A DNA stretch of 64,000 nucleotides from Blastopirellula marina (GTDB lineage Bacteria; Planctomycetota; Planctomycetia; Pirellulales; Pirellulaceae): the NCBI RefSeq assembly GCF_002967765.1, contig NZ_PUHY01000006.1, positions 372,001-436,000 of the forward strand, read 5' to 3'. The notes below the pieces were generated by a model. The model was given only the letters and a program-made list of their open reading frames with translations. It had not been told where the DNA came from and did not search any database. Positions within the stretch are counted from its first letter, which is position 1. The number at the start of each line of letters is the position of its first letter. The position numbers and the translations under genes are program-made. Positions 1-9,551 of this stretch are shown here, piece by piece.

Positions 1-82
1 CGTCCCGCCCAAAAGCATGGACATTCCCGGATGGTTCAAAGAGAAGTTGCTCCCCTTCGTTGACCAGACCCCACCAACCTGA
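1..82 (+). CDS. C-terminal end of an upstream gene (partial)
   Basis: An open frame enters from the left edge in frame 2 and stops at TGA 80-82, giving about 26 residues that end in ...LLPFVDQTPPT. It stops 10 bp before the ATG of the prenyltransferase-like gene, in the same direction, so it is probably the tail of the preceding gene of the same operon. Too little is visible to assign a family. Confidence 0.4.
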   Translation, partial: VPPKSMDIPGWFKEKLLPFVDQTPPT

Positions 83-92
83 ACTGGCCCGT

Positions 93-1037
93 ATGCTTTC
101 TTACCACGAACAACTTACCCTTCGCCTAGCCGCCGGAATCGGTGAACTGGACGAAGCAGTCCGCACTCGGCATATCGAGTTCCTGCTGGGCAAGCAGCAG
201 CCTGATGGGGGCTTTGCTGGAAGAGAAGGCGCAAGCGACCTCTATTACACCAGCTTTGGCCTACGTAGCTTGGCGATCCTTGGGGAACTGCATGGAGAAG
301 TTGCCCAGCGTAGTGCCGAGTTCCTTCAAACCAAGCTATCGGGGCACGAATCGGTCGTCGACTTCCTTTCGCTGATCTACGGAGCCAAACTGCTGGAAAC
401 GGCAGCCGGGATCGACCTCTTTGCTCAAGCTCCGGAGGGCTGGCAGCAAACCGTTGCCGAAACCTTGAATAGCTTACGGCGTGACGACGGCGGTTATGCT
501 AAGGGCCCCGAAGGAATGGCCAGCAGCACGTACCACACGTTCCTGGTGCTGTTATGCTTACAACTGATTGAACAACCGATCCCTGATCCGCAGTCGATGG
601 TCAAGTTCCTGCTTTCGCAAGAGTCGGAAGAAGGAGGCTTTCGCGAGATTCGCGCCAGCAAACGGGCCGGTACCAATCCAACCGCTGCCGCAATCGGCGC
701 ACTGCGAATTCTAGATGCCCTGACGGAAGAGATCATCGAAGGAACTCTCGACTTTTTGGTCGAGATGCAGAACGATGAAGGGGGACTGCGGGCCAACACC
801 CGAATACCGATTGCCGATGTGCTAAGCACATTCACTGGTATGCTCACCCTGACTGACCTGGCGGCATTCGACGAGATCGACCAAGACGCAGCCCTGCGAT
901 ATGTTCGTAGTCTCGAACAACCCAACGGCGGCTTCTTCGGTGCGGCCTGGGATGAGGTTGCAGACGTGGAATACACGTTTTATGGTTTGGGTAGCCTCGC
1001 CCTATTGCACACCCCAAGCGACTTCCAACTGGATTAA
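93..1037 (+). CDS. prenyltransferase/squalene-oxidase repeat protein (geranylgeranyltransferase beta-subunit-like)
   Basis: About 314 aa built from repeated alpha/alpha-barrel units. Each unit has the Q-x-x-x-GGF-type signature (QQPDGGFAGR near the N-terminus, then RRDDGGYA, QESEEGGFRE, QNDEGGLR and QPNGGFFG), followed by segments like DLYYTSFGLRSL and YHTFLVLLCL. This is the fold of protein prenyltransferase beta subunits and terpene cyclases. Bacterial members are common in planctomycetes and their substrates are unknown. I start at ATG 93, because the frame is also open from TTG 60 but that would overlap the previous gene's stop. The next gene (ABC ATPase) begins 6 bp after the stop, so it is probably in one operon with the ABC transporter. 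No signal peptide is visible. Confidence 0.85.
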   Translation: MLSYHEQLTLRLAAGIGELDEAVRTRHIEFLLGKQQPDGGFAGREGASDLYYTSFGLRSLAILGELHGEVAQRSAEFLQTKLSGHESVVDFLSLIYGAKLLETAAGIDLFAQAPEGWQQTVAETLNSLRRDDGGYAKGPEGMASSTYHTFLVLLCLQLIEQPIPDPQSMVKFLLSQESEEGGFREIRASKRAGTNPTAAAIGALRILDALTEEIIEGTLDFLVEMQNDEGGLRANTRIPIADVLSTFTGMLTLTDLAAFDEIDQDAALRYVRSLEQPNGGFFGAAWDEVADVEYTFYGLGSLALLHTPSDFQLD

Positions 1038-1043
1038 CCCATC

Positions 1044-1736
1044 ATGGCGGACCTGGAAATCGAGAACCTGTCGAAGGAGTACCCCACGCGAGCCGAATCG
1101 CTGAAGGTGCTCAAAGACATTTCGCTGGAGCTTTCTCAAGGGGATAGTGCGGCAATCCTTGGCCCCAGCGGCTGCGGCAAAAGCACCTTGCTCTACTGCA
1201 TTGGCACGCTCGACACACCTACTTCTGGCAGCGTGAAACTGAACGGCCAATCCCCCTTTGCACTGAGCGAGACCGACTTGGCCAAGTTTCGCAGCCAGAA
1301 CATCGGCTTCATCTTTCAGGACCATCATCTGCTGCCACAGCTAACCGTTTTAGAGAATGTCCTCGTTCCGACACTCGCCGAAGGGAGTGCGACACCTAAG
1401 CAAATCGAGCGTGCTCGCATGCTGATCGAGCGAGTTGGGCTATCGCAGCGGATCGAACATCGCTCAGCGGAACTTTCCGGTGGTGAACGTCAACGCGTGG
1501 CAGTCGCCCGCAGCTTGATTCACGAGCCACTACTACTGCTGGCCGACGAACCGACCGGCAACCTCGACAAGACCAACGCCGAAGTGATCGGCAATCTACT
1601 GCTGGAACTTCAAAAGGAAGAAGGCACGATCCTGATCGTCGTAACCCATAGCCAAGAGCTGGCCGAGATCTTCCAGCGACGTTACCAACTGGACGATGGG
1701 AAGCTGCAACTGCAAAACGCAACCACTCAGGCCTAA
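1044..1736 (+). CDS. ABC transporter ATP-binding protein (LolD/MacB/YbbA-like)
   Basis: 230 aa, the normal length for this family. Walker A is GPSGCGKST (residues 40-48), the Q-loop is in IGFIFQDHHLLPQLT, the ABC signature is LSGGERQRVAVARSL, Walker B is LLLLADEPTGNLD, and the switch His is in VVTHSQEL. The FQxxxLLPxLTxxENV pattern is typical of the subfamily that powers FtsX-fold mechanotransmission permeases (LolD, MacB, YbbA). It lies 6 bp after the prenyltransferase-like gene and 20 bp before the large FtsX-type permease, which is its likely partner. The substrate cannot be told from sequence. Confidence 0.93.
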   Translation: MADLEIENLSKEYPTRAESLKVLKDISLELSQGDSAAILGPSGCGKSTLLYCIGTLDTPTSGSVKLNGQSPFALSETDLAKFRSQNIGFIFQDHHLLPQLTVLENVLVPTLAEGSATPKQIERARMLIERVGLSQRIEHRSAELSGGERQRVAVARSLIHEPLLLLADEPTGNLDKTNAEVIGNLLLELQKEEGTILIVVTHSQELAEIFQRRYQLDDGKLQLQNATTQA

Positions 1737-1756
1737 CCGCGGAAAGGATCACTCCG

Positions 1757-4700
1757 ATGAATCGTTGGCGGTTAGTGCTGCGAAGTGCACAACAATTCTG
1801 GCAAACGAATCTGGCCGTGCTGCTGGGAGTCGCCGCAGCCACTGCGGTGCTAACCGGGGCGCTGATCATCGGCGATTCGGTACGTGGCAGCCTCCGCGAC
1901 CTGGCCATTTCGCGTCTGGGAAGTATCCAAGAAGTGCTGCTGGCAGATCGCTTCTTTCGCGTTTCCGTAGCCGAGCAAATCGCAGAGGAGAACGCTAACA
2001 CCACAGCTGTTCCAATCGTCTTGATGCAAGGGACACTACAAACGGTGGTCGACCAACCGGGCGATCCGATCAAAGTAGCCGGCAACCTGGCCGTTTTCGG
2101 GATCGACAAAGATTTCTGGAAGCTGGGCAGCGTGGCGGGGTGGTCCCCTACTGAAATCGGCGAAGACGAAATCGTATTGAACGAGCCACTCGCTGCCGAA
2201 CTAGGCGTAAAGGTCGGTGACGAAGTTACGCTGCGCCTACCTGGCGGAAACGATGTTCCTTCCGATAGCCCACTCGGCCGCAAGACTGCAGAAACGCAGA
2301 GCTTGCCGCGGCTGAAAGTGATTGCCGTGATCCCAGCTGACGGACTCGGACGATTTGGTATGTACCCGACGCAACAGCTGCCGCTCAACGCTTATGCTTC
2401 ACGAACGGCCCTGCAAGACGCGTTGGAACAGGACGATTGCATCAACGCCGTGCTGGTCAGCCACCCTGACGGACAAGAGCTCGACTTGAGCAAGCTCTTT
2501 CTAACGCTTGAAGACTATAACTTCGCGCTCAACAAAGTTGAGCAGCAGTTTCAGCCTGAGGGTGGCGATAAGGAAACCATCTACGATTACTGGCAACTAA
2601 CCAGCAGCCGAATGATCTTCGGGCATGCTGCCGCCGATGCGATTCACGACGCAATGCCAGCGGACGGGCACCGTATCTTCACCTACCTGGCCACATCGAT
2701 TGGTCGCGGCGAGTTGCCTACCGAAGCAGACGATCTCGCGATTCCATATTCCACGATCACGGCGCTAAATTTCAGTGATCTCGACTACCGCCTGAAGAAT
2801 TTGAACGGCGAAGAGATCCAAGAGATTGGCCCGGACGAAATCGTCCTCAATTCCTGGACCGTGAATCGCTTAGAACAAGATGCCGCTGCCAAGCTCCGTC
2901 GCGAGAAGCCCGAGCTCAGCGAAGAAGACGCGGCTGCGCAAACGAAGCTAAACCTGGGCGATACCATCTACCTGAAATACTTCGAGCCAGAAAGCTCGCA
3001 TGGTGTGGCCAAAGAAACAGGTCGCACGTTTCGTCTGGCTGCGATCACGCCGCTCACGGAACCAGCAGAAGCGTTTCGGCGGAATCGTCCTGCCCAGTAC
3101 GATCAGGCGCCGACCACGGCCAATGATTCGGATTACACACCGGTTGTGGAAGGGATTACCGATCAGGAATCGATCGATGACTGGGATCCCCCCTTCCCTT
3201 ACGACAACACCCGCATCGACGGCAACGACGAAGAGTATTGGGATAACTACCGCACGACACCCAAAGCATTCCTGATGCTGGCAACCGGGCAAGCGCTGTG
3301 GGGAAGCCGTTTCGGCGATGTCACTTCCTTTCGCTTTCCTGGAACCAAATTTGACGAACATGCGTTGCAATCACAGATCGAAGAAGCGTTGGCCTCCCAC
3401 CGCGATGACCTTGGCTTTCGGCTGATCACCGTTCGGCAAGACGCCCTGCAGGCTGCCGCCGGTACTACGCCGTTCAACGTGCTATTCATGGGCTTCTCGA
3501 TGTTCATCATTGCATCGGCGTTGATGCTGGTTTCACTGCTGTTCCGTCTAGGCTTGGAACAACGCAGCCAGCAGGTTGGATTGCTGCAAGCGGTTGGGCT
3601 TAACCGAAAGGTGACGCAAGGGCTGCTGATGCGTGAAGCGGGTCTGATTTCACTGATCGGCAGCATTGCGGGTGTGATCATCGGGATTGGCTATGCGTGG
3701 TTGATGCTGGTCGGCCTCCGAACGTGGTGGCTTGGGGCGGTTGTCACTCCGTTTCTGTTCTTACATTTGGATAACCCCAGTAGCTTGATCATTGGTCTGC
3801 TAAGCGGTTCTCTGGTTTGCCTTCTTACGATCTACTTCGGGATGCGAGGGCTGAAAAAGCTTTCGATCCGAGGGCTGCTGGCCGGCTCGACCACCGATAC
3901 TCAAAAAACCTTTGGCAAGCGTAGTCATTGGGCTCTTTACGTCGGGCTCGCTTGCGCCGTTGGCGCGGTCGGGCTTTCCGTTCTGGCGACTAGCTTGGGT
4001 GGCGAAGCTCAGGCAGGGGCGTTCTTCGGTTCCGGTGCGTTGGTGCTAACCGCTTGCTTACTGCTGCTTTGGCACGCTCTTCGAAATGGGGCCGGTTCAG
4101 GCAATGATCGCTCGTTTACCCTGGGTCAGCTTTCGCTGAGCAATGCGGCCCGTAACCCAGGTCGTAGTACGCTCACGATTGGCCTGATCGGTTCGGCAGC
4201 GTTTCTAATTGTTGCGATCGGAGCGTTTCGTCTTTCCCCCACGGATACCGGCTCAGGCGGAATGGACTTAATTGCTGAGAGCTCGCAGCCACTGTTCCAC
4301 GACCTGAACACCGTGCAAGGGCGCATTGATACCGGCTTTAGTGCCGAGGAAGAAGAACAACTGTCCGACACGACGGTACTTTCCTTGCGTGTCCAACCTG
4401 GCGATGACGCAAGTTGTTTAAACCTCTATCAGTCGACCAGTCCGCGTGTTCTAGGCGTTACGCCAAGCATGACCGCTTATTACGACCAAGCAGACGCGAC
4501 TAGCTTCGAATGGGCCGGCTCGGCGGCCGACAGCGAGCAAGCAAAGAAGAACCCGTGGCATGTGCTCGACCAGCCAGCCGACGGCGACAATCAACCGATC
4601 CCAGTCGTCGTTGATAAAAACACAGCAATGTATGCGCTGCACTTGTACGGCGGAATCGGCGAGCAGTTCACCACACACGATGATGATGGACGGGAAACGA

Positions 4701-5317
4701 AGTATGTCGTCGCTGGCCTTCTGTCTAACAGCATCTTCCAGGGCAACCTTTTAATTGGGGAAGCAAACTTCCTGGATCGTTACCCTGATGTCAGTGGTTA
4801 CGAGATGTTTTTGATCCAATCCCCCAACGGGAAATCGCAGGAAGTGGCGGAAGTACTCGAGAATCGTTTGGCCGATCAAGGCTTCGATACGATTTCGTCG
4901 CAGCGCAAACTAACCAGTTTGCTGGCGGTGCAAAACACCTATCTGTCCACCTTCCAAAGTTTGGGAGCGTTGGGACTTTTGCTAGGTACGTTCGGCCTGG
5001 CCGCGGTTCAGCTGCGAACCATCTTGGAACGTCGGGCTGAGTTGGCTTTGCTGAGAGCTGCTGGGTTTGCCAATGCTCGGCTCCGATCACTGGTGATGCG
5101 TGAGACGATGTTGCTGCTTCTCGGCGGACTCTTGACTGGCGTGATCTCGGCCCTAGTTACCGTGGTACCGCACATGCTGTTCGGCAGCGCTTCGATCCCG
5201 GTTTCCTCACTCGCAGGTATGTTAGGCGTGATCCTTGTTGTCGGTATTATTAGCAGCCGCCTGGCGGTTGGCTCGGCCCTGAAGGGGAACATCGTCCCCG
5301 CCCTGCGTGGAGATTGA
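1757..5317 (+). CDS. large FtsX-type ABC transporter permease
   Basis: 1186 aa, preceded by a good Shine-Dalgarno (GGAAAGGA) about 9 bp upstream of the ATG. The first membrane segment lies near residues 15-37, just before the GDSVRGSL-type motif usual in this family. A large extracytoplasmic domain follows to about residue 560. A first FtsX block comes next (helices at about 575-595, 630-655 and 675-695), then two extra helices around 730-775. A second extracytoplasmic domain and a C-terminal FtsX block (about 1055-1180, with the ERRAELALLRAAGF motif) complete the protein. This two-FtsX-block, ten-helix layout resembles YbbP-type permeases more than LolC/E. Together with the preceding ATPase it should form an inner-membrane ABC complex for lipoprotein or hydrophobic substrate handling, which is inference. 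It ends the operon. Confidence 0.9.
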   Translation: MNRWRLVLRSAQQFWQTNLAVLLGVAAATAVLTGALIIGDSVRGSLRDLAISRLGSIQEVLLADRFFRVSVAEQIAEENANTTAVPIVLMQGTLQTVVDQPGDPIKVAGNLAVFGIDKDFWKLGSVAGWSPTEIGEDEIVLNEPLAAELGVKVGDEVTLRLPGGNDVPSDSPLGRKTAETQSLPRLKVIAVIPADGLGRFGMYPTQQLPLNAYASRTALQDALEQDDCINAVLVSHPDGQELDLSKLFLTLEDYNFALNKVEQQFQPEGGDKETIYDYWQLTSSRMIFGHAAADAIHDAMPADGHRIFTYLATSIGRGELPTEADDLAIPYSTITALNFSDLDYRLKNLNGEEIQEIGPDEIVLNSWTVNRLEQDAAAKLRREKPELSEEDAAAQTKLNLGDTIYLKYFEPESSHGVAKETGRTFRLAAITPLTEPAEAFRRNRPAQYDQAPTTANDSDYTPVVEGITDQESIDDWDPPFPYDNTRIDGNDEEYWDNYRTTPKAFLMLATGQALWGSRFGDVTSFRFPGTKFDEHALQSQIEEALASHRDDLGFRLITVRQDALQAAAGTTPFNVLFMGFSMFIIASALMLVSLLFRLGLEQRSQQVGLLQAVGLNRKVTQGLLMREAGLISLIGSIAGVIIGIGYAWLMLVGLRTWWLGAVVTPFLFLHLDNPSSLIIGLLSGSLVCLLTIYFGMRGLKKLSIRGLLAGSTTDTQKTFGKRSHWALYVGLACAVGAVGLSVLATSLGGEAQAGAFFGSGALVLTACLLLLWHALRNGAGSGNDRSFTLGQLSLSNAARNPGRSTLTIGLIGSAAFLIVAIGAFRLSPTDTGSGGMDLIAESSQPLFHDLNTVQGRIDTGFSAEEEEQLSDTTVLSLRVQPGDDASCLNLYQSTSPRVLGVTPSMTAYYDQADATSFEWAGSAADSEQAKKNPWHVLDQPADGDNQPIPVVVDKNTAMYALHLYGGIGEQFTTHDDDGRETKYVVAGLLSNSIFQGNLLIGEANFLDRYPDVSGYEMFLIQSPNGKSQEVAEVLENRLADQGFDTISSQRKLTSLLAVQNTYLSTFQSLGALGLLLGTFGLAAVQLRTILERRAELALLRAAGFANARLRSLVMRETMLLLLGGLLTGVISALVTVVPHMLFGSASIPVSSLAGMLGVILVVGIISSRLAVGSALKGNIVPALRGD

Positions 5318-5431
5318 TTCCCCGCGGGTTTGCTTGCCTGACCTCGCCAACGTCGCTGTCGACCGTTAGAATGGGCGGAAAGTCGTTCTAACAAGTATTT
5401 CCCCCTCGTGTCGAACCGGAGAAGTCTGACC

Positions 5432-6004
5432 ATGCAACATTTTCTGCTCGTGATCGGTGGTATCGCCCTAACTGCGCTCTCGTGGGGTAGCTACGGCCCG
5501 GTCTTGCACGAAGGACAACACCACCTCGGCAACGATCGCATCAAACCACTGATCTGCGTTGGCTTGGCCTATCTGGTGATCGCCGTGATCATTCCTTCGT
5601 TCATCCTGATCGCCCAAGGCCGCTTTTCAGGCGACTGGTCGTTCTCCGGGTTTACGTGGAGCTTCGCAGCCGGTACCGCAGGTACTTTTGGTGCGTTCGG
5701 CATCATTCTGGCTTTGACCAATGGGGGGAAGCCGTGGGTCGTGATGCCATTGGTATTTGGTTTTGCTCCGGTTGTGACAACGTTCATTTCACTTGTAACC
5801 AAGAACCTTTGGAGCCAGGCCAGTCCGGTCTTTTATGCGGGTTTGATCATGGTAGTCGCCGGTGCCGTGACGGTGCTAATATTCCAACCCAAGGCTCCGC
5901 CAGCCAAGGCTGATCACGCGGCGAAGGAAGTTTCGGCTCCGGATGCCCACGAAAAGCCATCGGTGGAAGCCGCTTTGGGAATTGAAAAGCCCGAGTCTGA
6001 GTAA
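5432..6004 (+). CDS. multi-pass membrane protein, EamA/DMT-like half
   Basis: 190 aa starting at ATG 5432, chosen because CGGAGAAG ends 7 bp upstream; a GTG at 5408 is in frame but lies before that ribosome site. Five hydrophobic helices are visible (about residues 4-21, 39-61, 72-93, 101-119 and 127-147). A charged Ala/Pro/Lys/Glu-rich cytoplasmic tail of about 40 residues follows. Small-residue-rich helices such as AAGTAGTFGAFGIILAL recall one half of a drug/metabolite (EamA-type) transporter, but the similarity is loose and no substrate can be named. Confidence 0.75.
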   Translation: MQHFLLVIGGIALTALSWGSYGPVLHEGQHHLGNDRIKPLICVGLAYLVIAVIIPSFILIAQGRFSGDWSFSGFTWSFAAGTAGTFGAFGIILALTNGGKPWVVMPLVFGFAPVVTTFISLVTKNLWSQASPVFYAGLIMVVAGAVTVLIFQPKAPPAKADHAAKEVSAPDAHEKPSVEAALGIEKPESE

Positions 6005-6030
6005 GTCGCTCGATAGAAACGCGCTTTGCT

Positions 6031-6396
6031 ATGACGGAAACGTCCCTCTCTCCTGAATCCCAGATGAAGGCCATCGACCTCGAGATGGCCCATCTGTGGA
6101 TGGTGCGCACCTTTTTGAAGCACGCCGAAGAGACGGAAGAGGATGACGAACTGCAAGAAGTTGCTCGGACGCTCTACGACTACATGCTGGCTCTTGGTCC
6201 GGCGGTTCAGGCCAACGATCCGACCGCCTATCTAAAACAGGCCAAGAAAAAGTTTCGCAAACTTCGCCAGGCGTGCGAGCTGTTCGAGGAAATCCAGCCC
6301 GAGATCTCGGACCACACCAACTTTCAAATGGCGGCGATAAGTTGCCGCCAAGTGGTCGACCAGGTCGAAGCGATCCTCGGTGCTAGCACAAATTAA
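6031..6396 (+). CDS. small conserved-looking helical protein, function unknown
   Basis: 121 aa, acidic, predicted all-alpha and soluble, with no signal peptide or membrane segment. It begins 26 bp after the stop of the membrane protein and may be co-transcribed with it. Recognisable features are an acidic EETEEDDEL stretch, a basic KQAKKKFRKLRQA helix, and a single Cys near each of residues 80 and 106. I do not recognise the family. Confidence 0.6.
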   Translation: MTETSLSPESQMKAIDLEMAHLWMVRTFLKHAEETEEDDELQEVARTLYDYMLALGPAVQANDPTAYLKQAKKKFRKLRQACELFEEIQPEISDHTNFQMAAISCRQVVDQVEAILGASTN

Positions 6397-6536
6397 AGGC
6401 GTATGGCGGGGTTCGCTATTTGCCTCGCTATCAATCCTCGGTATAACTGACGCCCGACCGTCCGACCAGGCATACCTCCATGGATGGAAGCTGCCTGGTA
6501 CTTTTTCGATTTCCGCCGCGTCAAGGAAGACGAGCC

Positions 6537-8039
6537 GTGAGCCTCCCCCCGCTCTTGCAAGCGTTCAAATCGATGCGTCCCGCCAAAGCTTTGGTTTTGG
6601 GGGACATGATCCTCGACCGCTACACCTACGGCAACGCGCAGCGAATTAGCCAGGAATCGCCGGTTATTGTTTTGCATGCCGACGACCAGGAACTTCGCTT
6701 GGGTGGTGCCGCCAACGTCTGCAACATGCTTAAAGGGCTCGACTGTTATGTGGTCGCTGCCGGGGTGCATGGTCGCGATGAATCTGGCTCGCAGATGGTT
6801 GAACTCGCCCAAAAATCTGGCATCGACACTTCGCTGATTGCCTGCGATGCGTCCCGCCCCACGACTCTGAAAGAACGGTTTGTCGGGCGAGCTGGCTCCC
6901 GACATCCTAGCCAGATTCTGCGTGTCGATCATGAAAATACCGCTCTGATCGCCGATTGGTTGGTCGAGAAAATCTACACCGGCATCGAAAATCAAATCGA
7001 AGACTTCGACGTCATCCTGATCTCGGATTACGCGAAAGGGGTTTGTACGCCGAAGTTTCTGCAGCAAGTCATTGAACTTGCCAACCAACACAACATTCCG
7101 ACCTTGGTCGATCCGATGCGAGGCCACGACTACGAACGTTATCGTGGCGCGACGCTGCTGAAAGCCAACCGAATTGAAACGGAGATGGCGACCGGCGTGC
7201 CGCTGAACTGCGTGGCAGATGCCTCGACGGCAGGCAGCCAGCTTTGTGCGCAACTCGATCTGCAAGACGTGATCGTGACACTGGATCGCGATGGCATGGC
7301 GCTCGTGCATCGTGATGGCACTTCGACTCACTTCCCGACGCAAGCCCGAAGCGTATACGACATTACCGGCGCCGGCGACATGGTCCTGGCGATGCTGGGT
7401 GCCTGCTTGGGTTCCGGCTTGAATAAACAAGATTCGGTTCGCCTGGCCAACGTGGCTGCAGGACTGGAAGTTGAAAAGTCCGGCGTGGCGGTGATTCCAC
7501 TGGCCGAAATCGAAGCCGAACTTCGTACCGATCTGTTGCCCGGCCAAAAGAAAATCGTCACCCACGCTCAAATCGCTTCGCTCGCGGAAGAGCATCGGCG
7601 TCGCGGGGAAAAACTGGTCTTCACCAATGGCTGCTTCGACCTGTTGCACTTCGGTCATGTCACCAATCTGACTGAGGCGTCGAAGATGGGGGACGTGCTG
7701 GTCGTTGGCCTGAATAGCGACGAAAGTGTCTCGAAGCTGAAAGGCCCAACGCGTCCGATTATCAGCGAGACCGAACGTTCGGCGATGTTGGCCGCCTTGT
7801 CGTGTGTCGACTATGTGGTCGTTTTCGGCGAAGAAACACCATACGAATTGATCAAAGCGGTCCGCCCTGATGTGCTGGTGAAAGGTGGACATTACATTCC
7901 GGAAGAGATCCCAGGGTTCGACGTCCTGCAAGAGTACGGTGGCGAAGTCCGCTTGGTCGACATCGTGGGTGGCTTCTCGACAACCGACATCATTCAGAAG
8001 GTCGCAGCGAACGAAACGATTCGTCGCACGGCTGCCTAA
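6537..8039 (+). CDS. hldE: bifunctional heptose 7-phosphate kinase / heptose 1-phosphate adenylyltransferase
   Basis: 500 aa from GTG 6537, which has AAGGA about 9 bp upstream; the frame is open to ATG 6480, but homologues begin near the GTG. The N-terminal half (to about 320) is a ribokinase/PfkB-type sugar kinase with GDMILDRYTYG, the RISQESPVIV sugar site, and the GAGDMVLA anion-hole/catalytic-base motif. The C-terminal domain (from about 345) is a nucleotidyltransferase with TNGCFDLLHFGHV (the HxGH-type site) and LNSDESVSKLKGP. Together they convert sedoheptulose-7-P-derived heptose phosphate to ADP-heptose for LPS inner core. The downstream heptosyltransferase gene, 9 bp away, uses that product. 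Confidence 0.95.
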   Translation: MSLPPLLQAFKSMRPAKALVLGDMILDRYTYGNAQRISQESPVIVLHADDQELRLGGAANVCNMLKGLDCYVVAAGVHGRDESGSQMVELAQKSGIDTSLIACDASRPTTLKERFVGRAGSRHPSQILRVDHENTALIADWLVEKIYTGIENQIEDFDVILISDYAKGVCTPKFLQQVIELANQHNIPTLVDPMRGHDYERYRGATLLKANRIETEMATGVPLNCVADASTAGSQLCAQLDLQDVIVTLDRDGMALVHRDGTSTHFPTQARSVYDITGAGDMVLAMLGACLGSGLNKQDSVRLANVAAGLEVEKSGVAVIPLAEIEAELRTDLLPGQKKIVTHAQIASLAEEHRRRGEKLVFTNGCFDLLHFGHVTNLTEASKMGDVLVVGLNSDESVSKLKGPTRPIISETERSAMLAALSCVDYVVVFGEETPYELIKAVRPDVLVKGGHYIPEEIPGFDVLQEYGGEVRLVDIVGGFSTTDIIQKVAANETIRRTAA

Positions 8040-8048
8040 GGACCGACG

Positions 8049-9116
8049 ATGGCTAACTTCCGAAACATCGCGGTCGTACTGCCCAATTGGATTGGGGACG
8101 TCGTCATGGCCACGCCTGCATTGCGGGCAATTCGCGAGGGCCTGACTCGTGGTGATCGGCTGGTCGGCGTTATGCGACCGTACGTAGCCGATGTTCTGGC
8201 AGGAACACCTTTTCTAGACGACGTGATTCTGTGGAACAAGAAAGCCAAAGATCCTAGCCAGCGTTTTTGGAACGTGGTGAAGACGTTTCGGCAGCAACGT
8301 TTCGATCAAGCGATTCTGCTACCCAACTCGTTGAGCTCGGCAGGTCTCGCCTGGCTGGGCGGTGCGCAGCAGCGAGTTGGCTACAAGCGATACGGTCGCG
8401 GTCCACTTCTTACACACAAACTATGTCCACCAACCGAACATGGCAAGCGTGTTCCGGTATCCGCTGTCGACTACTACGCTGCCCTGGCGGAACTGGCGGG
8501 CTATGAAGTTCGCTCACGTTACTGCGAACTGGCAACTACACCAGGGGACGATTCGATCGCTCGACGAATCTGGCGAGACTTTCGCTTCTTCGACAAGCGC
8601 GTGATCGTTTTCAACACCGGCGGAGCTTACGGTGGTGCGAAGCATTGGCCGACGGAATATTACCAGGAACTGGCTAAACGATTAGTACAAGATCCACGCA
8701 ATGCCGTGCTGCTGATTTGCGGTCCGAGCGAACGAGAAGCGGTCTCGCAGATTGAGCGAGATGTGAATCATCCGGCGGTTCGCAGCTTGGCCAGCGAAAC
8801 GCCTTCGATCGGTCTAAGTAAAGCGGTTATTCGCCATGCTTCGTTAATGATCACGACCGACTCGGGACCGCGACACTTTGCCGCTGCGTTTAAGATCCCC
8901 TCGGTGGCGATCTTCGGACCGACCGATCCTCGCTGGGCCGAAAATTACAATCCGTACGAATTGATCGTTGGCGCCGGCATCGATTGCAGTCCATGTGCTC
9001 AACGTGAATGCCCGCTGAAACATCATCGCTGCATGCGAGATGTTTCCGTCAATCATGTGCTTCAAACAGCCCAGCAACAATTGGTCTGGGAAGCGGACCA
9101 GGCGAAAGCGGCCTAA
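8049..9116 (+). CDS. waaF: ADP-heptose:LPS heptosyltransferase, GT9 family
   Basis: 355 aa, the usual GT9 length. The N-terminal Rossmann domain opens with VVLPNWIGDVVMATPALRAI, typical of heptosyltransferase II (WaaF). The C-terminal domain has the donor site TTDSGPRHFAAAFKIPSVAIFGPTDP in two adjoining parts, and a Cys-rich C-terminal stretch (CSPCAQRECPLKHHRCM) also common in GT9 enzymes. It starts 9 bp after hldE, with AAGGA at the end of hldE as ribosome site, and forms a two-gene ADP-heptose module. It supports the presence of a Gram-negative-type outer membrane with heptose-containing LPS. The exact acceptor is not provable from sequence. Confidence 0.9.
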   Translation: MANFRNIAVVLPNWIGDVVMATPALRAIREGLTRGDRLVGVMRPYVADVLAGTPFLDDVILWNKKAKDPSQRFWNVVKTFRQQRFDQAILLPNSLSSAGLAWLGGAQQRVGYKRYGRGPLLTHKLCPPTEHGKRVPVSAVDYYAALAELAGYEVRSRYCELATTPGDDSIARRIWRDFRFFDKRVIVFNTGGAYGGAKHWPTEYYQELAKRLVQDPRNAVLLICGPSEREAVSQIERDVNHPAVRSLASETPSIGLSKAVIRHASLMITTDSGPRHFAAAFKIPSVAIFGPTDPRWAENYNPYELIVGAGIDCSPCAQRECPLKHHRCMRDVSVNHVLQTAQQQLVWEADQAKAA

Positions 9117-9150
9117 ACATTCGCCGCTCGAAAGAGCTATCGCCAGCGAG

Positions 9151-9372
9151 TTATGCTTCTACGGTGACGTCGTTACGAACTTGAACGTTACCATCTATCG
9201 AGCGGACGAGTTCCTGCAAAAGCTGCTTGTGGTAGAACGATCGTACCTCACCACGAAGGCACAGCGTGTTGTCTTGGAACTCGACTTTAATGAAACGAAG
9301 TCGACGAATCGAACTTTCTTCCAAGGCCGTCACAACGCGTGAACGGATGTCTTTCTTCGAGGAACTAATCAT
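9151..9372 (-). CDS. small BON-domain protein
   Basis: 73 aa from ATG 9372, with AGAGGAT just upstream. The frame is open to 9453, but a factor-independent terminator occupies that stretch, so the short start is right. The whole protein is one BON domain: a helix (IRSRVVTALEES) and strands with IKVEFQDNTLCLRGEV, LLQELVRSIDG and VQVRNDVTV. BON domains usually bind phospholipid or other envelope ligands. Here there is no signal peptide, so location is unclear. It converges on waaF, 34 bp apart. Confidence 0.75.
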   Translation of the reverse strand: MISSSKKDIRSRVVTALEESSIRRLRFIKVEFQDNTLCLRGEVRSFYHKQLLQELVRSIDGNVQVRNDVTVEA

Positions 9373-9423
9373 CCTATATCCTCTTTCAACCGAAGTGGGT
9401 TCTTCCCGTTCGGCAGTGAACGC

Positions 9424-9452
9424 AAAAAAAGATGCGAGCGTATTAGCTCGCA
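9424..9452 (-). terminator. Rho-independent terminator downstream of cysC
   Basis: Read on the minus strand, a 7-bp perfect stem TGCGAGC/GCTCGCA with a 6-nt loop is followed by TC and seven T. It lies 100 bp after the cysC stop and directly before the BON gene, separating the two minus-strand units. Confidence 0.8.
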
Positions 9453-9551
9453 CGCTAGTTAGCTAGACGCTGCTGCAAGTCCTTTGCGGCAGGTTCCTCT
9501 TGGACAGCGGTACTATCGGTAGTTGTAGAAAGTGGTCAAGAAATGGTCAAG

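Noticed and set aside
1396-2388. 330-codon minus-strand frame across the ABC ATPase and permease genes
   Set aside because: Spans two solid genes on the other strand, is Ser/Arg-rich, and has no motif.
6393-7931. 512-codon open frame on the minus strand opposite hldE
   Set aside because: It is the mirror of a well-recognised gene. Its translation has no family motif, and long antisense frames are usual in GC-biased coding DNA.
9373-9453. N-terminal extension of the BON protein
   Set aside because: The stretch contains the cysC terminator; the ribosome site is just before ATG 9372.
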